Positions 1 to 9,800 of a stretch of 64,000 nt of DNA are shown in pieces. The DNA comes from Sphaerotilus natans (GTDB lineage: Bacteria > Pseudomonadota > Gammaproteobacteria > Burkholderiales > Burkholderiaceae_C). How positions within the stretch are numbered: position 1 is the stretch's first letter; the number at the start of each line of letters is the position of its first letter. The notes beneath the pieces are model-generated. The model ran no database searches. It saw nothing but the letters and a program-made list of their open reading frames with translations, and was not told the origin of the DNA. The translations under genes were made by a program, and so were the position numbers. The stretch lies in NCBI RefSeq assembly GCF_900156335.1, contig NZ_FTMZ01000014.1:57604-121603 (forward strand), read 5' to 3'.

Positions 1-15
1 GGCGGAGGACGCCCA

Positions 16-510
16 TCACGCGGCATCCTCCGCCGCGTAATCGAGGTTCGCCGCCACGCGATTGACCCAGCCCCGCCCGTAGGTCGCGAAGGTCGACAGC
101 GCGGCGACGTAGCGCAGGCGCTGGGCCGCGTAGCGCATCAGCACATCGGTCTCGGACATCGTCGCCAGCCGGGCAGCAGACACCGGCCCCCAGTGCCCAT
201 CGTCCGCCACGCCGATGGCGGCCTGCAGCTTGCGGATGGCCGTCGAGATGCCGCTGTTGACCGCGAAGTCGAACGCCTGGAACTTGACCGAGCCCGGCGC
301 CGCCCCGAGCGGCCCCCAGAAGTCGCGCCGGTAGATCTCGGCGGCGCCCTGCCGGGTCAGCGACTTGATGTCGACGCTCGGGTAGCTGCGCTTGCTGATG
401 CCCCACTTTGTCTCGCCGCCGGGGTCGCGCGGGTCATTGACGTAGCCGCCTTCGTGCCCCATCAGGCGCTCGAAGGCCTCCTCGAATGTCAGCGCGGCGG
501 CCGGCATCAT
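16..510 (-). CDS. Endolysin, glycoside hydrolase family 108
   Basis: Peptidoglycan-degrading endolysin of 164 residues that would cut the host wall at the end of infection. The N-terminal motif around residues 18-37 (HEGGYVNDPRDPGG then KWGI) is the signature of the GH108 N-acetylmuramidase family, with the glutamate of HEGG as the expected catalytic acid. The second half (KLQAAIGVADDGHWGP) resembles the peptidoglycan-binding domain that usually follows. No signal peptide is visible, so export should depend on the membrane proteins encoded just upstream. Its start overlaps the stop of the holin-like gene. The family call is firm; substrate specificity is inferred from the family. Confidence 0.88.
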   Translation of the reverse strand: MMPAAALTFEEAFERLMGHEGGYVNDPRDPGGETKWGISKRSYPSVDIKSLTRQGAAEIYRRDFWGPLGAAPGSVKFQAFDFAVNSGISTAIRKLQAAIGVADDGHWGPVSAARLATMSETDVLMRYAAQRLRYVAALSTFATYGRGWVNRVAANLDYAAEDAA

Positions 511-680
511 TGCGCGCCTCCGCGCTCGCGCAGCAGCATGGCCAGGCCACCGGCCAGCGCAGACACGCCGCGCAGCATCATCGACGGCGCCGCCGGTGCG
601 ATCTCGGCCAGGCCCGTGGCGATGACGGCAATGCCTGCCCAGGTGCTGGGCTCTTTCAGTCGGTTCAGGATCGGGTTCAT
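507..680 (-). CDS. Small holin-like membrane protein
   Basis: A 57-residue protein starting MNPILNRLKEP, with a hydrophobic stretch WAGIAVIATGLAEIAPAA and a second one MLRGVSALAGGLAML, then a charged tail LRERGG. Size, two short membrane segments and position directly before the endolysin fit a holin. The start at 680 is chosen because GAGGA lies 6 nt upstream; a longer open frame to 785 would overlap the preceding gene. It overlaps the endolysin start by four bases, suggesting translational coupling. Function is inferred from context only. Confidence 0.6.
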   Translation of the reverse strand: MNPILNRLKEPSTWAGIAVIATGLAEIAPAAPSMMLRGVSALAGGLAMLLRERGGAQ

Positions 681-708
681 GTTTGTTCCTCGTCGTGTGG
701 TTGGTGAA

Positions 709-1026
709 TCAATGGCCGCCCGGCGGGCGGCCTCCATGAGTGATGGCGTAGACCGCGCCCCAGATCGCCACGCCGGCGGCGGCAATCCGGCCGATCCAGC
801 CGAAAGCGATCCCGATCCCGTTCAGGGCCCGGAACGCGCCGCGCGCGGCATCGAACAGGTCGCGAATCTCTTGGGTGACTTCGGTGTTCTTGGCCAGGCT
901 GGTCTGCAGTTGCGTGAGCTGTTCGGTTTGCCGGGCGAGCTCGGCTTCGATTCGCTTCATGCGCTCGGACCCGCGATCGAGCCGGTCCTCGATCTCCTCG
1001 CCCCATCGGGTATCAGGCGTCGGCAT
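709..1026 (-). CDS. Coiled-coil membrane protein of the lysis region
   Basis: A 105-residue protein with a charged, heptad-like N-terminal half (IEDRLDRGSERMKRIEAELARQ and on) and one strong C-terminal membrane segment (GIGIAFGWIGRIAAAGVAIWGAVYA). It lies between the DUF4376 gene and the holin-like gene. Phages often carry such a coiled-coil plus single-span protein next to the holin, as an antiholin or second holin. I do not recognise a specific family. It overlaps the end of the upstream gene by 14 bases. Confidence 0.6.
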   Translation of the reverse strand: MPTPDTRWGEEIEDRLDRGSERMKRIEAELARQTEQLTQLQTSLAKNTEVTQEIRDLFDAARGAFRALNGIGIAFGWIGRIAAAGVAIWGAVYAITHGGRPPGGH

Positions 1027-1657
1027 CGGTGGTCTCCTCCGGCCAAGTCACGGCCTCGATCTGTGCAGCCGTGGTGGCCTCGGTGATGCGCTGGCGCAGG
1101 GCGCGGCCGGTGGCGTGCAGCTGCTCGCCGCGCGTGGCCAGGGCCAGCAGCACGCGCATCAGCACCGGGGCGGTGATCTCGGCAGTGGTGTTGTCGGCCA
1201 GGGTCCAGACCTTGACCCAGCCGGGCGTCAGCTCGGCTTGCTTGAGCGCCAAGCCGATGCGGGCCACTGCGCGCTCGTCGCAGTCGAACAGCATCCCGTC
1301 GACCAGCAGCGGCGCGACCTCGAGGGCGTTACGCCGCTCGCGCAGTGCCGCCCAGCGGCTGGCCCGCAGGCCGTCCAGCGTGGGCACCAGCACCCAGTCG
1401 GCCGCGTCGTCATCCCAGTCCCATTCAGCACCGGCGACCTCGCGATCCGGTCGGGGCGGCAGGCGGTCGACGATCACCGGCACCGCCTCGCCGCCCATGC
1501 CGTCGTCGACGAGCTGCACGCGATGACGCTGCGGGTCGAGGTCCCCTTCGATGGCGATGCAGCCGGCTGGTGTGTTGAGCATCAGCAGCGCAGGCGGGCC
1601 GCAATATCGGTCGGGCAGGACGCTACCGTCCTCGCTGTAGAAACTCCATGTTTTCAT
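1013..1657 (-). CDS. DUF4376-type tail-associated protein
   Basis: A 214-residue soluble protein. The stretch from about residue 105 (ALRERRNALEVAPLLVDGMLFDCD, then a helical region) matches the DUF4376 domain found in phage tail-fibre regions and tail-fibre assembly proteins. The N-terminal half (MKTWSFYSEDG...LPDRYCGPPALL) looks like a separate beta-rich domain. It follows the J-like gene with a four-base overlap, the usual place for a tail-fibre or tail-tip accessory protein. Role inferred from domain and position. Confidence 0.65.
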   Translation of the reverse strand: MKTWSFYSEDGSVLPDRYCGPPALLMLNTPAGCIAIEGDLDPQRHRVQLVDDGMGGEAVPVIVDRLPPRPDREVAGAEWDWDDDAADWVLVPTLDGLRASRWAALRERRNALEVAPLLVDGMLFDCDERAVARIGLALKQAELTPGWVKVWTLADNTTAEITAPVLMRVLLALATRGEQLHATGRALRQRITEATTAAQIEAVTWPEETTDADA

Positions 1658-4600
1658 CGTTTGATTACCTCGACATTCAGCACCGGGTCATACAGGTAGA
1701 TGGTGATACCTGTGATAGCGGTGCAGTAGCAGAATATTCTGAATTCACCGGCGGACGGAATGTTGACCGTGTGCGTATATGACACGACACCATCCAGCCC
1801 TAAATGCTCGATGTAAAACGCGGTATCAGGCCAGCCAGTAATACCGCCACTCGAATACGTCAAGTTGAACGACATGACGGAACCGGGGCTGGCCGGGTCC
1901 GAACCGTTCGGCACCGTGGCCACGTTTTTCTCGTACGTGTACGACAGTCGAATCTGGAGCTTGCACGGCGCGTCAGCGGTGTAGTAGAGCTGGCGGATGA
2001 CGGTGCCGGTGTCAGGCCCGACCAGCGTCATCGCACCGGCATAGCGCGACACCAGCACGGATGTGGCGGCATCCTCGGCGATGTCGCTGGTCTGCGCCTG
2101 CCCGTAGACGTTGTCGCCGAATCGCACCGCAGCAGGGCCGGGTGTCCACGGGCCGGGGCCGGTGGCGTTGGCGCCGACCTCCTCGACCTGAGCCCGGCAG
2201 GCGAAAAGATAGGAGCTTGCCTGTCCCTCTTTTGTGTCGTACTTGCGCAGGACTAGGCGCGCGAATGTCGCACCCTGCGGGACGGATGAAATCGAGAAGC
2301 ATCGCTTCCAGGACTGCAGCCCATAATTGCCATTGCCGTTTGCCTCTTCATCATTCTCGACAGTCGGCGAGTTATAGGAATTCCCAACAATCCCGGACTG
2401 GTTGTAATAAAACAAAAACACGGCCACTTTGCACCGATGTGCCCCCGTGTATGCTGACGCACACATGACATCACCCGGCCTGACGAGCACAGGGGGGCCG
2501 AGAACTTCGGCGTATAGCCCATTCGATCGGGACAAATGCTCCATGTAGATGGTATTTGCCGACCCGCCAACTCCAAGATTAAGGGTCCATGTCGGGTTGA
2601 GATTCACTCCGTACCCGGACGGCGGCAGTGCGGGCGCTGCCAAGACCCACTCGGAAAACCCCGCGACGAAATCCGAGTCGAACAGCATGTTGGCCGAGCT
2701 GGCGAGCTGATCGTTGCGGATCTGCTCGGCGCCGGTCAGCCCCGCCAGGTTGCCGGGGACACCCGACAGCTCAGACCAGCCAATGGCCTGCTGCGTCAGC
2801 GTCGCGGTCACGTAGATCGGCACCGACAGATTGCCGCTGGTGTCGACCGCCCGGACCGCGAAGCGCCACTGCCCGTCGCCGGGCGAGCCCGAGCGGTGCT
2901 GCGTGGTCGCGCCGGTCCATGCCGCGACCTGGGCCATCTGGTCCCAAGTCGCCGTGAGCACGCCGCTGGCGCGCACGATGTAGCCGGCGTGGTCCAGGTC
3001 TTGGACGTGCGTGACCGAGTAGATGCGCTCGCCGCTGGCGCCTTCGGTGACCGCGAAGCCCGTGGGCGCGGTGGGCACCGCCGACTTGCCGGCGACGACG
3101 TGGGCCCGGATGATCCAGGCGCTTTCGGCTCCGAAGCTGTTGACGTGCCGTATACGGACCAGGATCGGGGCCTGGTCGCGGACACCGTCGATCCAGGTGC
3201 GGTCGGCGTCGCCGAGCACCCGCAGCGCGGTCCAGGCGGTGTCGCTGACCTGCCGCCACTCGATTTCGGTGCGAGCGCCCGGACTGGTCATGTAGATGCC
3301 TGTCGGCCGGGTCCAGGTCACGAGCACACGCGGCACGATGGTCCCGTCGCTCATCTGCATCAGCGTGCTGTTGCCGCTGGTGGTGGTGACACCCGCCGGC
3401 AGGCTCACCGTGCCGGGGGGCGGCAGGGAGGTGTTCGGCGCGGGGTCGGGGTCCATCGCGTCGGCCTGGTCATATGTCGCTGCGATGTCCTCCTGCAGGC
3501 TCAGCGTGACGGGCTGCCCCGGCGCCCACGACCAGTCCAGCACCCGGAAGGTCTTGTCGCTGATCTGGTGGATGCTGTCGGTCAGCGTGACGCGGTCGCC
3601 GACCTCCAGCCGCCAGAGGCGCATCTTGCCGGTGTACTGCACGATCATCCCGGCCCGGGCCTGCTCCACGAACTGGCGGAGCAGGCTGCGCGCCTGGTTC
3701 TTTGACGGGCAGAAGGGCAGCGTGAAGGACTGCCACTCGTTGCCGCCATCGGCGGTGACGAAGGTGCTGTTGATGTAGGGGTCGACGTCTTCGGTCTGGG
3801 TGGAGCCGAACGGGATGATGGTCGCGCGCGCCGAGTTGAAGGCCTCGTCGTGATCGGTGGCGCTGCGGGGCACCTGCACCGGCGCGGCCGCGTCGTCATC
3901 GGTGATCGTCATCACCGGCGCTGACCAGGCGCCTGCGTGCACGGACCAGACCGGGCCCTGCGCCACGAAGCCGCCCATGTTTTCGGTCAGGTCCGCCAGC
4001 ACGGCTGATCGGTCATCGCTGGCCTTGAAGGCGCCGGCGACGCGCGAGAACTTTTCGGTCCCGTAGTAGAGGGCGTCACAGGCGTTTGCAGCCGTGATGA
4101 CCGAGCTGGTGTTGATGTCGTCGGTGGTGAGGTTGTAGCCCCAGGGCTGCCGGAGCCAGTCGTAGACCGCCAGCGCGGTGTTGTCGCTGTAGGCGGTGGT
4201 GCCGGTGCGCGGATCGAGTAGCGGCTTGCCCGACACGTCGAAGGTGAGATCGGACGGCAGGCCCTGTTGGAATCGGCTGTCGTCCAGATCGAGCGTCAGG
4301 ATGGCATAGGCGATGCCCTGCAGCCGGTGTGCATCGGTCCATCGGCTGTTGGCCGCTTTGAGGTAGGTGCTGGCGGTCTGGGTGGTGGTGCCTGCGAACC
4401 ACTCGAGACGGACGCGCGGGCTGGTGTTGCCCAGGCTGTAGGTGACCTGCCAGGTGCCCGAGGTCGGGCCGCCGGAGATGGTCGATCCGCTGATCGTGGC
4501 GCCGGTGTGGCTCTGGGTGGGCTCGCTGTTCTCGGGCCGCGGCCACAGCTCACGGGTGATGCTGACCAGCGAGACCGTGCTGCCTGCCGGCACGTCGGGA

Positions 4601-5205
4601 ATCGTGGCCTGCCCTGCCCCGCTGAAGGCCAGCGACTTGGTGACGTGCGCCGAATCGGCCTTGCGGAAATTGGTGTTGGTCGTCCACTTGTCGGCGCCGA
4701 ATTCGAGCCATTCGCCGAGCATGAAAACCCGGTGGACGTTGGTGATCTCGTGACAGGCCAGGCCGACGATGATGTGCTGCAGCGCGTCCGGCCGGGTCTT
4801 GGTGGTCCCATCGTCGGCCACGTAGGTCTTGGCCGACGAGAGCCGATCGAGCACGGCCCCGCCGACCGCACAGCGGCCGTAGATGATCTGCGGGGACGGC
4901 TCGCTGGACTGCAGGACCAGCGTGCGCTCTTGCAGGGACTCCCTCGAGGCAGCGCGCTGAGCGGCTGCGGCCGCCCGGGCTGCCTTGCGCCGGGCCATGA
5001 TGCCGCCGACCAGCGAGGCGCCGATGGCGACATAGGTGGCCACCGAGACGCTGATGGCCACGCCGAGCACTGTCGCGCCACCCGCCACCGCGATGCCCTG
5101 CGCCACCAGCGCGATGGCGGTGATCGGATCGGCATGTGCGGGCGTGCTCCAGAGCAGGCCGGCCGCGGCCAGTGCAGCGGCGACACGGCGCAGGCGGCGG
5201 GTCAT
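1654..5205 (-). CDS. Tail tip / host specificity protein J-like
   Basis: An 1183-residue central tail-tip protein, the expected host-contact component at the end of the tail. The N terminus carries a signal-like segment and membrane-like stretches (ALAAAGLLWSTPAHA, then GATVLGVAISVSVATYVAIGASLVGG), followed by a charged alanine-rich helix and a conserved-looking entry into the tail domain (SSEPSPQIIYGRCAVGGAVLD). The middle contains fibronectin-III-like segments (TWTRPTGIYM...; APTGFAVTEG), as in lambda gpJ. The C-terminal ~250 residues are beta-rich and likely vary with host range. It is the last gene of the tail-assembly run before DUF4376 and lysis. Confidence 0.85.
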   Translation of the reverse strand: MTRRLRRVAAALAAAGLLWSTPAHADPITAIALVAQGIAVAGGATVLGVAISVSVATYVAIGASLVGGIMARRKAARAAAAAQRAASRESLQERTLVLQSSEPSPQIIYGRCAVGGAVLDRLSSAKTYVADDGTTKTRPDALQHIIVGLACHEITNVHRVFMLGEWLEFGADKWTTNTNFRKADSAHVTKSLAFSGAGQATIPDVPAGSTVSLVSITRELWPRPENSEPTQSHTGATISGSTISGGPTSGTWQVTYSLGNTSPRVRLEWFAGTTTQTASTYLKAANSRWTDAHRLQGIAYAILTLDLDDSRFQQGLPSDLTFDVSGKPLLDPRTGTTAYSDNTALAVYDWLRQPWGYNLTTDDINTSSVITAANACDALYYGTEKFSRVAGAFKASDDRSAVLADLTENMGGFVAQGPVWSVHAGAWSAPVMTITDDDAAAPVQVPRSATDHDEAFNSARATIIPFGSTQTEDVDPYINSTFVTADGGNEWQSFTLPFCPSKNQARSLLRQFVEQARAGMIVQYTGKMRLWRLEVGDRVTLTDSIHQISDKTFRVLDWSWAPGQPVTLSLQEDIAATYDQADAMDPDPAPNTSLPPPGTVSLPAGVTTTSGNSTLMQMSDGTIVPRVLVTWTRPTGIYMTSPGARTEIEWRQVSDTAWTALRVLGDADRTWIDGVRDQAPILVRIRHVNSFGAESAWIIRAHVVAGKSAVPTAPTGFAVTEGASGERIYSVTHVQDLDHAGYIVRASGVLTATWDQMAQVAAWTGATTQHRSGSPGDGQWRFAVRAVDTSGNLSVPIYVTATLTQQAIGWSELSGVPGNLAGLTGAEQIRNDQLASSANMLFDSDFVAGFSEWVLAAPALPPSGYGVNLNPTWTLNLGVGGSANTIYMEHLSRSNGLYAEVLGPPVLVRPGDVMCASAYTGAHRCKVAVFLFYYNQSGIVGNSYNSPTVENDEEANGNGNYGLQSWKRCFSISSVPQGATFARLVLRKYDTKEGQASSYLFACRAQVEEVGANATGPGPWTPGPAAVRFGDNVYGQAQTSDIAEDAATSVLVSRYAGAMTLVGPDTGTVIRQLYYTADAPCKLQIRLSYTYEKNVATVPNGSDPASPGSVMSFNLTYSSGGITGWPDTAFYIEHLGLDGVVSYTHTVNIPSAGEFRIFCYCTAITGITIYLYDPVLNVEVIKR

Positions 5206-5609
5206 CGCGCGATCTCCCAGGCCACTGCCGCTGCAGACACAGGGTGCAGCGTGGCCTGCGGTCCGGCGAATGCGATCGCCAGCAGGGGCTCAAGGCCCTC
5301 CAGCACGATGCCGATGACGCCGATACCGCCGGCTCCAACCACGCCCGGCGCAAAGGCGACGAGGTCGCCGGGACGCGCGTGCTCGGTGGCCACCGGGCGA
5401 CGGCTGATGATCTGGCTGACGGCCTCGACCAGACCGCCCCGGCGCAGGATGGTGGACAGCGCCTCGAGCTGGCTGTCGACGGCCGGCATCGGCGGCGCGA
5501 CCCCTTCGGCGACCGCGACCCAGCGGGCCGGGATGGTGCAGCAGTGCGATTCGCTCCAGTCGACGGCGCGCGGCTGCTGCTGGGCGATGAATTCGGTCAG
5601 CAGGCTCAT
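5202..5609 (-). CDS. Tail assembly protein in the K/I position (DUF6950-like)
   Basis: A 135-residue protein beginning MSLLTEFIAQQQPR with a paired cysteine (ESHCCTIPARW). It sits between the L-like and J-like genes, where lambda-like phages carry an NlpC/P60 peptidase or an equivalent. The start resembles the small DUF6950 phage family, but I cannot confirm a peptidase triad. Its start overlaps the stop of the upstream gene and its stop overlaps the J start, so the three genes are translationally coupled. Confidence 0.6.
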   Translation of the reverse strand: MSLLTEFIAQQQPRAVDWSESHCCTIPARWVAVAEGVAPPMPAVDSQLEALSTILRRGGLVEAVSQIISRRPVATEHARPGDLVAFAPGVVGAGGIGVIGIVLEGLEPLLAIAFAGPQATLHPVSAAAVAWEIAR

Positions 5610-6211
5610 GGCTGGGAATCGACGTAGGCCTTGGAGAGCCAGTTGGTGTTGGTGAGCATGGACGGCAGCCCATCCAGGCCGGCATCGGCGGGGTAGCGGC
5701 TGCGGTGCTGCTGCGGCGTCCAGCGCAGGCCCTCAGCCGTGCGAGCGCGGCTGGTGCCGAGCGAGGTGAGCTCGACTTCGACGACCGCCTGCATCTGCTG
5801 CTGATCGCCGGTTTCCACGCGGGTGCCGATGCGAGTCATCGTCCCGCACCAGTAGCGGCGCGGCGATCCGACCAGCGCGTAATTGGCGTCGAGGAATTGG
5901 CTGTAGAGCGTGACCCGCCGGCCTCGCCAGGTGTGGCTCGGGCCCATGCACAGGGCCAGCAGCGCCAGGTTGGCGGCGCTGAGCTCGAGGGTCACCCGGC
6001 CGCCGGCGTCAGCGCTGGCTTTAGCGGCCGGCGGCTTGATGGCATCGCCCACGCCACGCCAGGTGTAGCCCCCGGACACGATGTCGACGGGCCACAGCGC
6101 GATGCGCTGCGTGCCACCGGCTGCGGCGGAAAAATCGAGCTGGAACAGCCCGCACTCGGCAACGATGCCCGAGTCATGCAGGGTCTGGGTGGGCGTATCG
6201 AGGGTGATCAC
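5606..6211 (-). CDS. Tail tip / baseplate hub protein, L-like
   Basis: A 201-residue protein starting at a GTG that overlaps the previous stop (GTGA) with GGAGCA upstream; an open frame extends further but would lie inside the previous gene. The sequence (ITLDTPTQTLHDSGIVAECG...GYTWRGVGDAI...LYSQFLDANYALVG) resembles the beta-rich hub proteins between the distal tail protein and J, comparable to lambda gpL or the DUF2163 protein of gene transfer agents. Assignment rests on order and weak family resemblance. Confidence 0.6.
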   Translation of the reverse strand: MITLDTPTQTLHDSGIVAECGLFQLDFSAAAGGTQRIALWPVDIVSGGYTWRGVGDAIKPPAAKASADAGGRVTLELSAANLALLALCMGPSHTWRGRRVTLYSQFLDANYALVGSPRRYWCGTMTRIGTRVETGDQQQMQAVVEVELTSLGTSRARTAEGLRWTPQQHRSRYPADAGLDGLPSMLTNTNWLSKAYVDSQP

Positions 6212-6810
6212 TGCCACTGCTCCCGGAATTTCAGCGTGACCTGGTCGACCTGCTGGCCAGGGGCCGCCGGCCACAGGGGCGGCTGGCCGACGAGCTTGAA
6301 CATGGCGCTGGGGCGATCGAGCTGCACCGTCTGCCCGCTGGCGATGGCGGTGCGCAGAGGCGGCTCGAAGCTGACCGTCCCGGGCAGGGTGACGTCGGCG
6401 GTGACGTGCAGGTAGTGCGAGCCCAGACCGGTGCCGATCTGCAGCCGATCGCCACGCAGCAGCGTGCCCGTCAGGCCGGACACATAGACGGCAGTGGCCG
6501 ATGCCGCGGCCGCGCCACTACTGCCGGCGCCGCGAGCCGTGCCGTTGGGCACCAGATGCGCCGGGTCATAGGCCTCGAGGTGGTTGACCTGGCCGCGCAG
6601 TTGATCGATCAGCGCCTTCCAGCGGCCGGCGGTGATGCCGCTGAGCCGGCGCGGCGTGATCAGGGTCAGCTCGTGGTACGGCAGGCCGGTCAGGCGGGAC
6701 TGCATCGTGCCGGTGATGCTGCTGGTGGTGACGATGCCGGGCACGACCAGTTGCATGCCCGAGCCGGCATCGGCCCACAGGCCCGAGGTGCGGAACGAGA
6801 CGATGGCCAT
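6208..6810 (-). CDS. Distal/minor tail protein, M-like position
   Basis: A 200-residue protein immediately after the tape measure gene (stop and start share TGATG). It starts MAIVSFRTSGLWADAGSG and is rich in short beta-type segments with few charged clusters, as in distal tail or minor tail protein M. The contained segment HELTLITPRRLSGITAGRWKAL is distinctive but I do not recognise it from a named family. Role inferred from its place between tape measure and hub. Confidence 0.6.
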   Translation of the reverse strand: MAIVSFRTSGLWADAGSGMQLVVPGIVTTSSITGTMQSRLTGLPYHELTLITPRRLSGITAGRWKALIDQLRGQVNHLEAYDPAHLVPNGTARGAGSSGAAAASATAVYVSGLTGTLLRGDRLQIGTGLGSHYLHVTADVTLPGTVSFEPPLRTAIASGQTVQLDRPSAMFKLVGQPPLWPAAPGQQVDQVTLKFREQWQ

Positions 6811-9800
6811 CAGATCTTCACCCCGGCCTGCTCGAGGCGCCGGATCAGGTCGCGCTGCTGCGCGGCCATCATCTTGTTGATGTGCTGGAGCAGCTGGGCA
6901 TCGTTGGAGACGGTGAGGCTGATCGGCCCGCCGGTGATGGTGGTGTCGCCGCGGTGGCCTGCCGCGCCGCCGGTGAGCGCGCTGGCACCGAACGCGCCGC
7001 CGGTCGCGAACTTGGAGCCGGGCGGGATCACGACCGACAGCCGCCCGTTGCCATCGCGGCCCAGGCCCAGGGTCTGCAGATAGCGCCCGTCCGGGCTGAT
7101 GGCCTGCACGCCGCGTCCGTCCGGCATGGGCATGATGGCTTCGGGGCCCGCCTCGCCCATCAGGCCCAGCTTTTCGCCGCCGGCTCCGAAGCGGAAATGC
7201 GTCGGTGCGGTGACGATCTTGTTGGCGAAGGGCGCGCCGAGGGCGAAGGCGTGTGCGGTCTCGGCCGAGATGACGTTGCCCTTGGCACTGGCGAAGGCGG
7301 CGGCCAGGCCTGCGGCCGAGTAGTTGCCAGCGCCGGCGTTGCCCATGCTGCCGACACCGCCGAGCAGCCCACCGATCAGGCCCCCGACGCTGCCCAGCAG
7401 CGAGGAGCCCTGCCCCGCCACCATCTGGCGGAACTGCACGCGGGCGAAGTCGGCGGCTATCGAATCGATCAGGCTGCGCACGTTGAGCTTGCCGGTCTGC
7501 AGCAGGCCGACGAAGGCGTCTTCGCCGCCCTTGAGCAGGGACTGCATGGTCTGGTCGCTGTGCTCGCGCATCATGCGCTGGGTGTCGCCCCAGCCCTCGA
7601 CCATGGTCTGCCAGCCCGGCTTGAGGCGCTCGGTCAGGCCCCGGTTGACCAGTTCGACCGAGCGGCCGGTCTCTTCGGCCAGCGTGCGGATCTGCTGCTG
7701 GAGCATCTCGCGCTGCCCGTCATCGGCGACCAGCTCGACCTGCAACTGCAGGGCCCGGGTCTGCTCCGAGCTGAGCTTCTGGATCTCGGCGACCTGCGCG
7801 GCGGCATCGGCGCGGGCCTTGGCGACCGGGTCGGTGATCAGCGCGGTGGTGGCGCTGGCGTTGGCCTGCTTGAGCTGGTCGATGCGCTGCTGGGTGGTCT
7901 GCCACAGCTCGACGGTGCGAGCGGCGGTCTCGCGGTCGCGCTCGAGCTGTCGCGCCCCTGCGCTGGCCTGGCTGGTGATGCCCAGCCGGTCGACATCGGC
8001 CTGAGCACCGGCACGGTCAGAGCGCAGCTGCACGATCTTGGTGTCGCGCGCGACCTGCTCGGCCTTGTCCTTCGGCGCGCGCTTCGCTTCGGCCTCGATC
8101 TCGGCGTCGATCAGGGCGATGCGCTCCTGCAGGCGTTCGCGCGCGATCTCGGTCTTGCGGGCCTCGAATTCCTCGACGCCGATCAGGCCGGCCTGGTGCT
8201 GCGCTTCCAGTCGGGCCTGCTCGGTTTCGTTCTGCGCGAGGCGCAGATCACTGGCGGCTTTCAGCTCGGCCAGCCGCTTGTCGGCCACAGCCTTTTCCAG
8301 CCGCGCGGCGGCGGCTTCCGGGTTTTCGCCGGTGGCGCCGGGGCCCAGGGCGGCCTTGCGCTCCTTGTTGGCCAGCTCCTGCAGGCCCAGCGTGGTGTCG
8401 CGCTGGATGGCGGACTTTCCTGCAGCGGTGAGGGCGTCGAAAGCGGCCAGTTCTTTTGCCGTGGCCCCGCGCTTGAGCATCAGCTCACGCTCCCGCGTGG
8501 CCTGCATCTCGAGCTGCTGGAGCTTCTCGGCGCCGGCCTTCTTGACGCTTTCGGCGGTCTTGGCATCGCCCAGCAGTTCGTCGAGCCCCTTCGATGAGGC
8601 CCCGGCGCGCAGGTTGATGTTCGGCGTGGCCCCTGCGGCCTTGGCCTGGGCATCTTGGACCTGCTTGTTCAGCGCGGTGTATTCAGCGACGACCTTTTCG
8701 GCTTCGGCGAGGTCATCGCGGTCTTGCTGGACCTGGGACTTGCCCATGCCCCAAAAGCCGCTGCCGCTCCGGTCCCCCATGCTGTACTTGCCCTCGCGGA
8801 CCTTGGCGAGGAGCCCATCGCGCTTTTCTTCAGCCTCGGCTTGTGCTGCAGCAAGTCGACTGGCGTCGGTCGAGCTGACCTGCTTGCCTGCAGCCAGGTC
8901 AGCCTTCATCCGGTCGGTGCTGAGCTGGACTTTGGAAATCTTGTCGGCTTCGGCGCGAGCCGACATCATCTTGCCGATGAGCATCGTGATCGCGGTAATG
9001 GCGATGCCCACCGGCCCGCCCAGAGCTCCCATCACCACGCCCATCCCACGCGCCGCGATGCTCGACGCATTGGTCGCAGCGGTCAGGCGCTGCTGCGCCT
9101 GCTCGAGCGCGGCGGTCTGCTGGGCGTGCTGCTGGCGCAGTGGCAGCACCTGCTGCTCGAGGGCGTTGAGCCGCGCCTGCCCGACCAGCTGCGCGGCCAT
9201 GGCTTCGGCGGCTCGCAGCCGGGCCGCGGTGAGGGCCTGCTCCTGCGCGAGCGCGGCGACCTTGGCGCGCTGCTCGGCCAGCAGCGCGGCGAGCTGCTGG
9301 CGGCTCGACTGGGTGACCTGGTCGTTGGCGACCGCCTCGAGGGCGGCCTGGGCTGCGGCCAGGCGTGAGGCGGCAGACGCGCCGAGCTTGGCTTGCGTGG
9401 TCTGCTGGATCTCTCCCGCAAGCTGGCCGATCTTGAGCGCCGCATAGGCGCCGGCCACCAGACCGATGGCGCCGCTGTACTCGCGTGCGATGGCCACGCC
9501 CTCGCTCATCGTGCGGATGGAGGTGGCCAGCCCCTCACCGATGCCCGACAGGCCCTGCTTGAGCCCGTCGCCCTGCAGCGCTTCGCTGATCGAGCTGATG
9601 GCGCGCTTCGCCTCTTCGGCCGCCGGCGCCATGGCCGAGGCGCTGGCCTGGGTGATCTGCTCCTGCAGGGCTTCCCAACCGCCCTTCAGGGTCTGGCTGT
9701 AGACCTGCGAGGTGGAGGCGAAGCCGCTCATGCGGTCCATGAGGAACTTGAAGAGCCCCTCGCTGCTGGCCTTGGCCTTGGCGATGTCGGCATCCTTGAG

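Noticed and set aside
193..1086. 297-residue plus-strand frame over the lysis genes
   Set aside because: Antisense of the endolysin and membrane protein genes, which have clear family or topology features.
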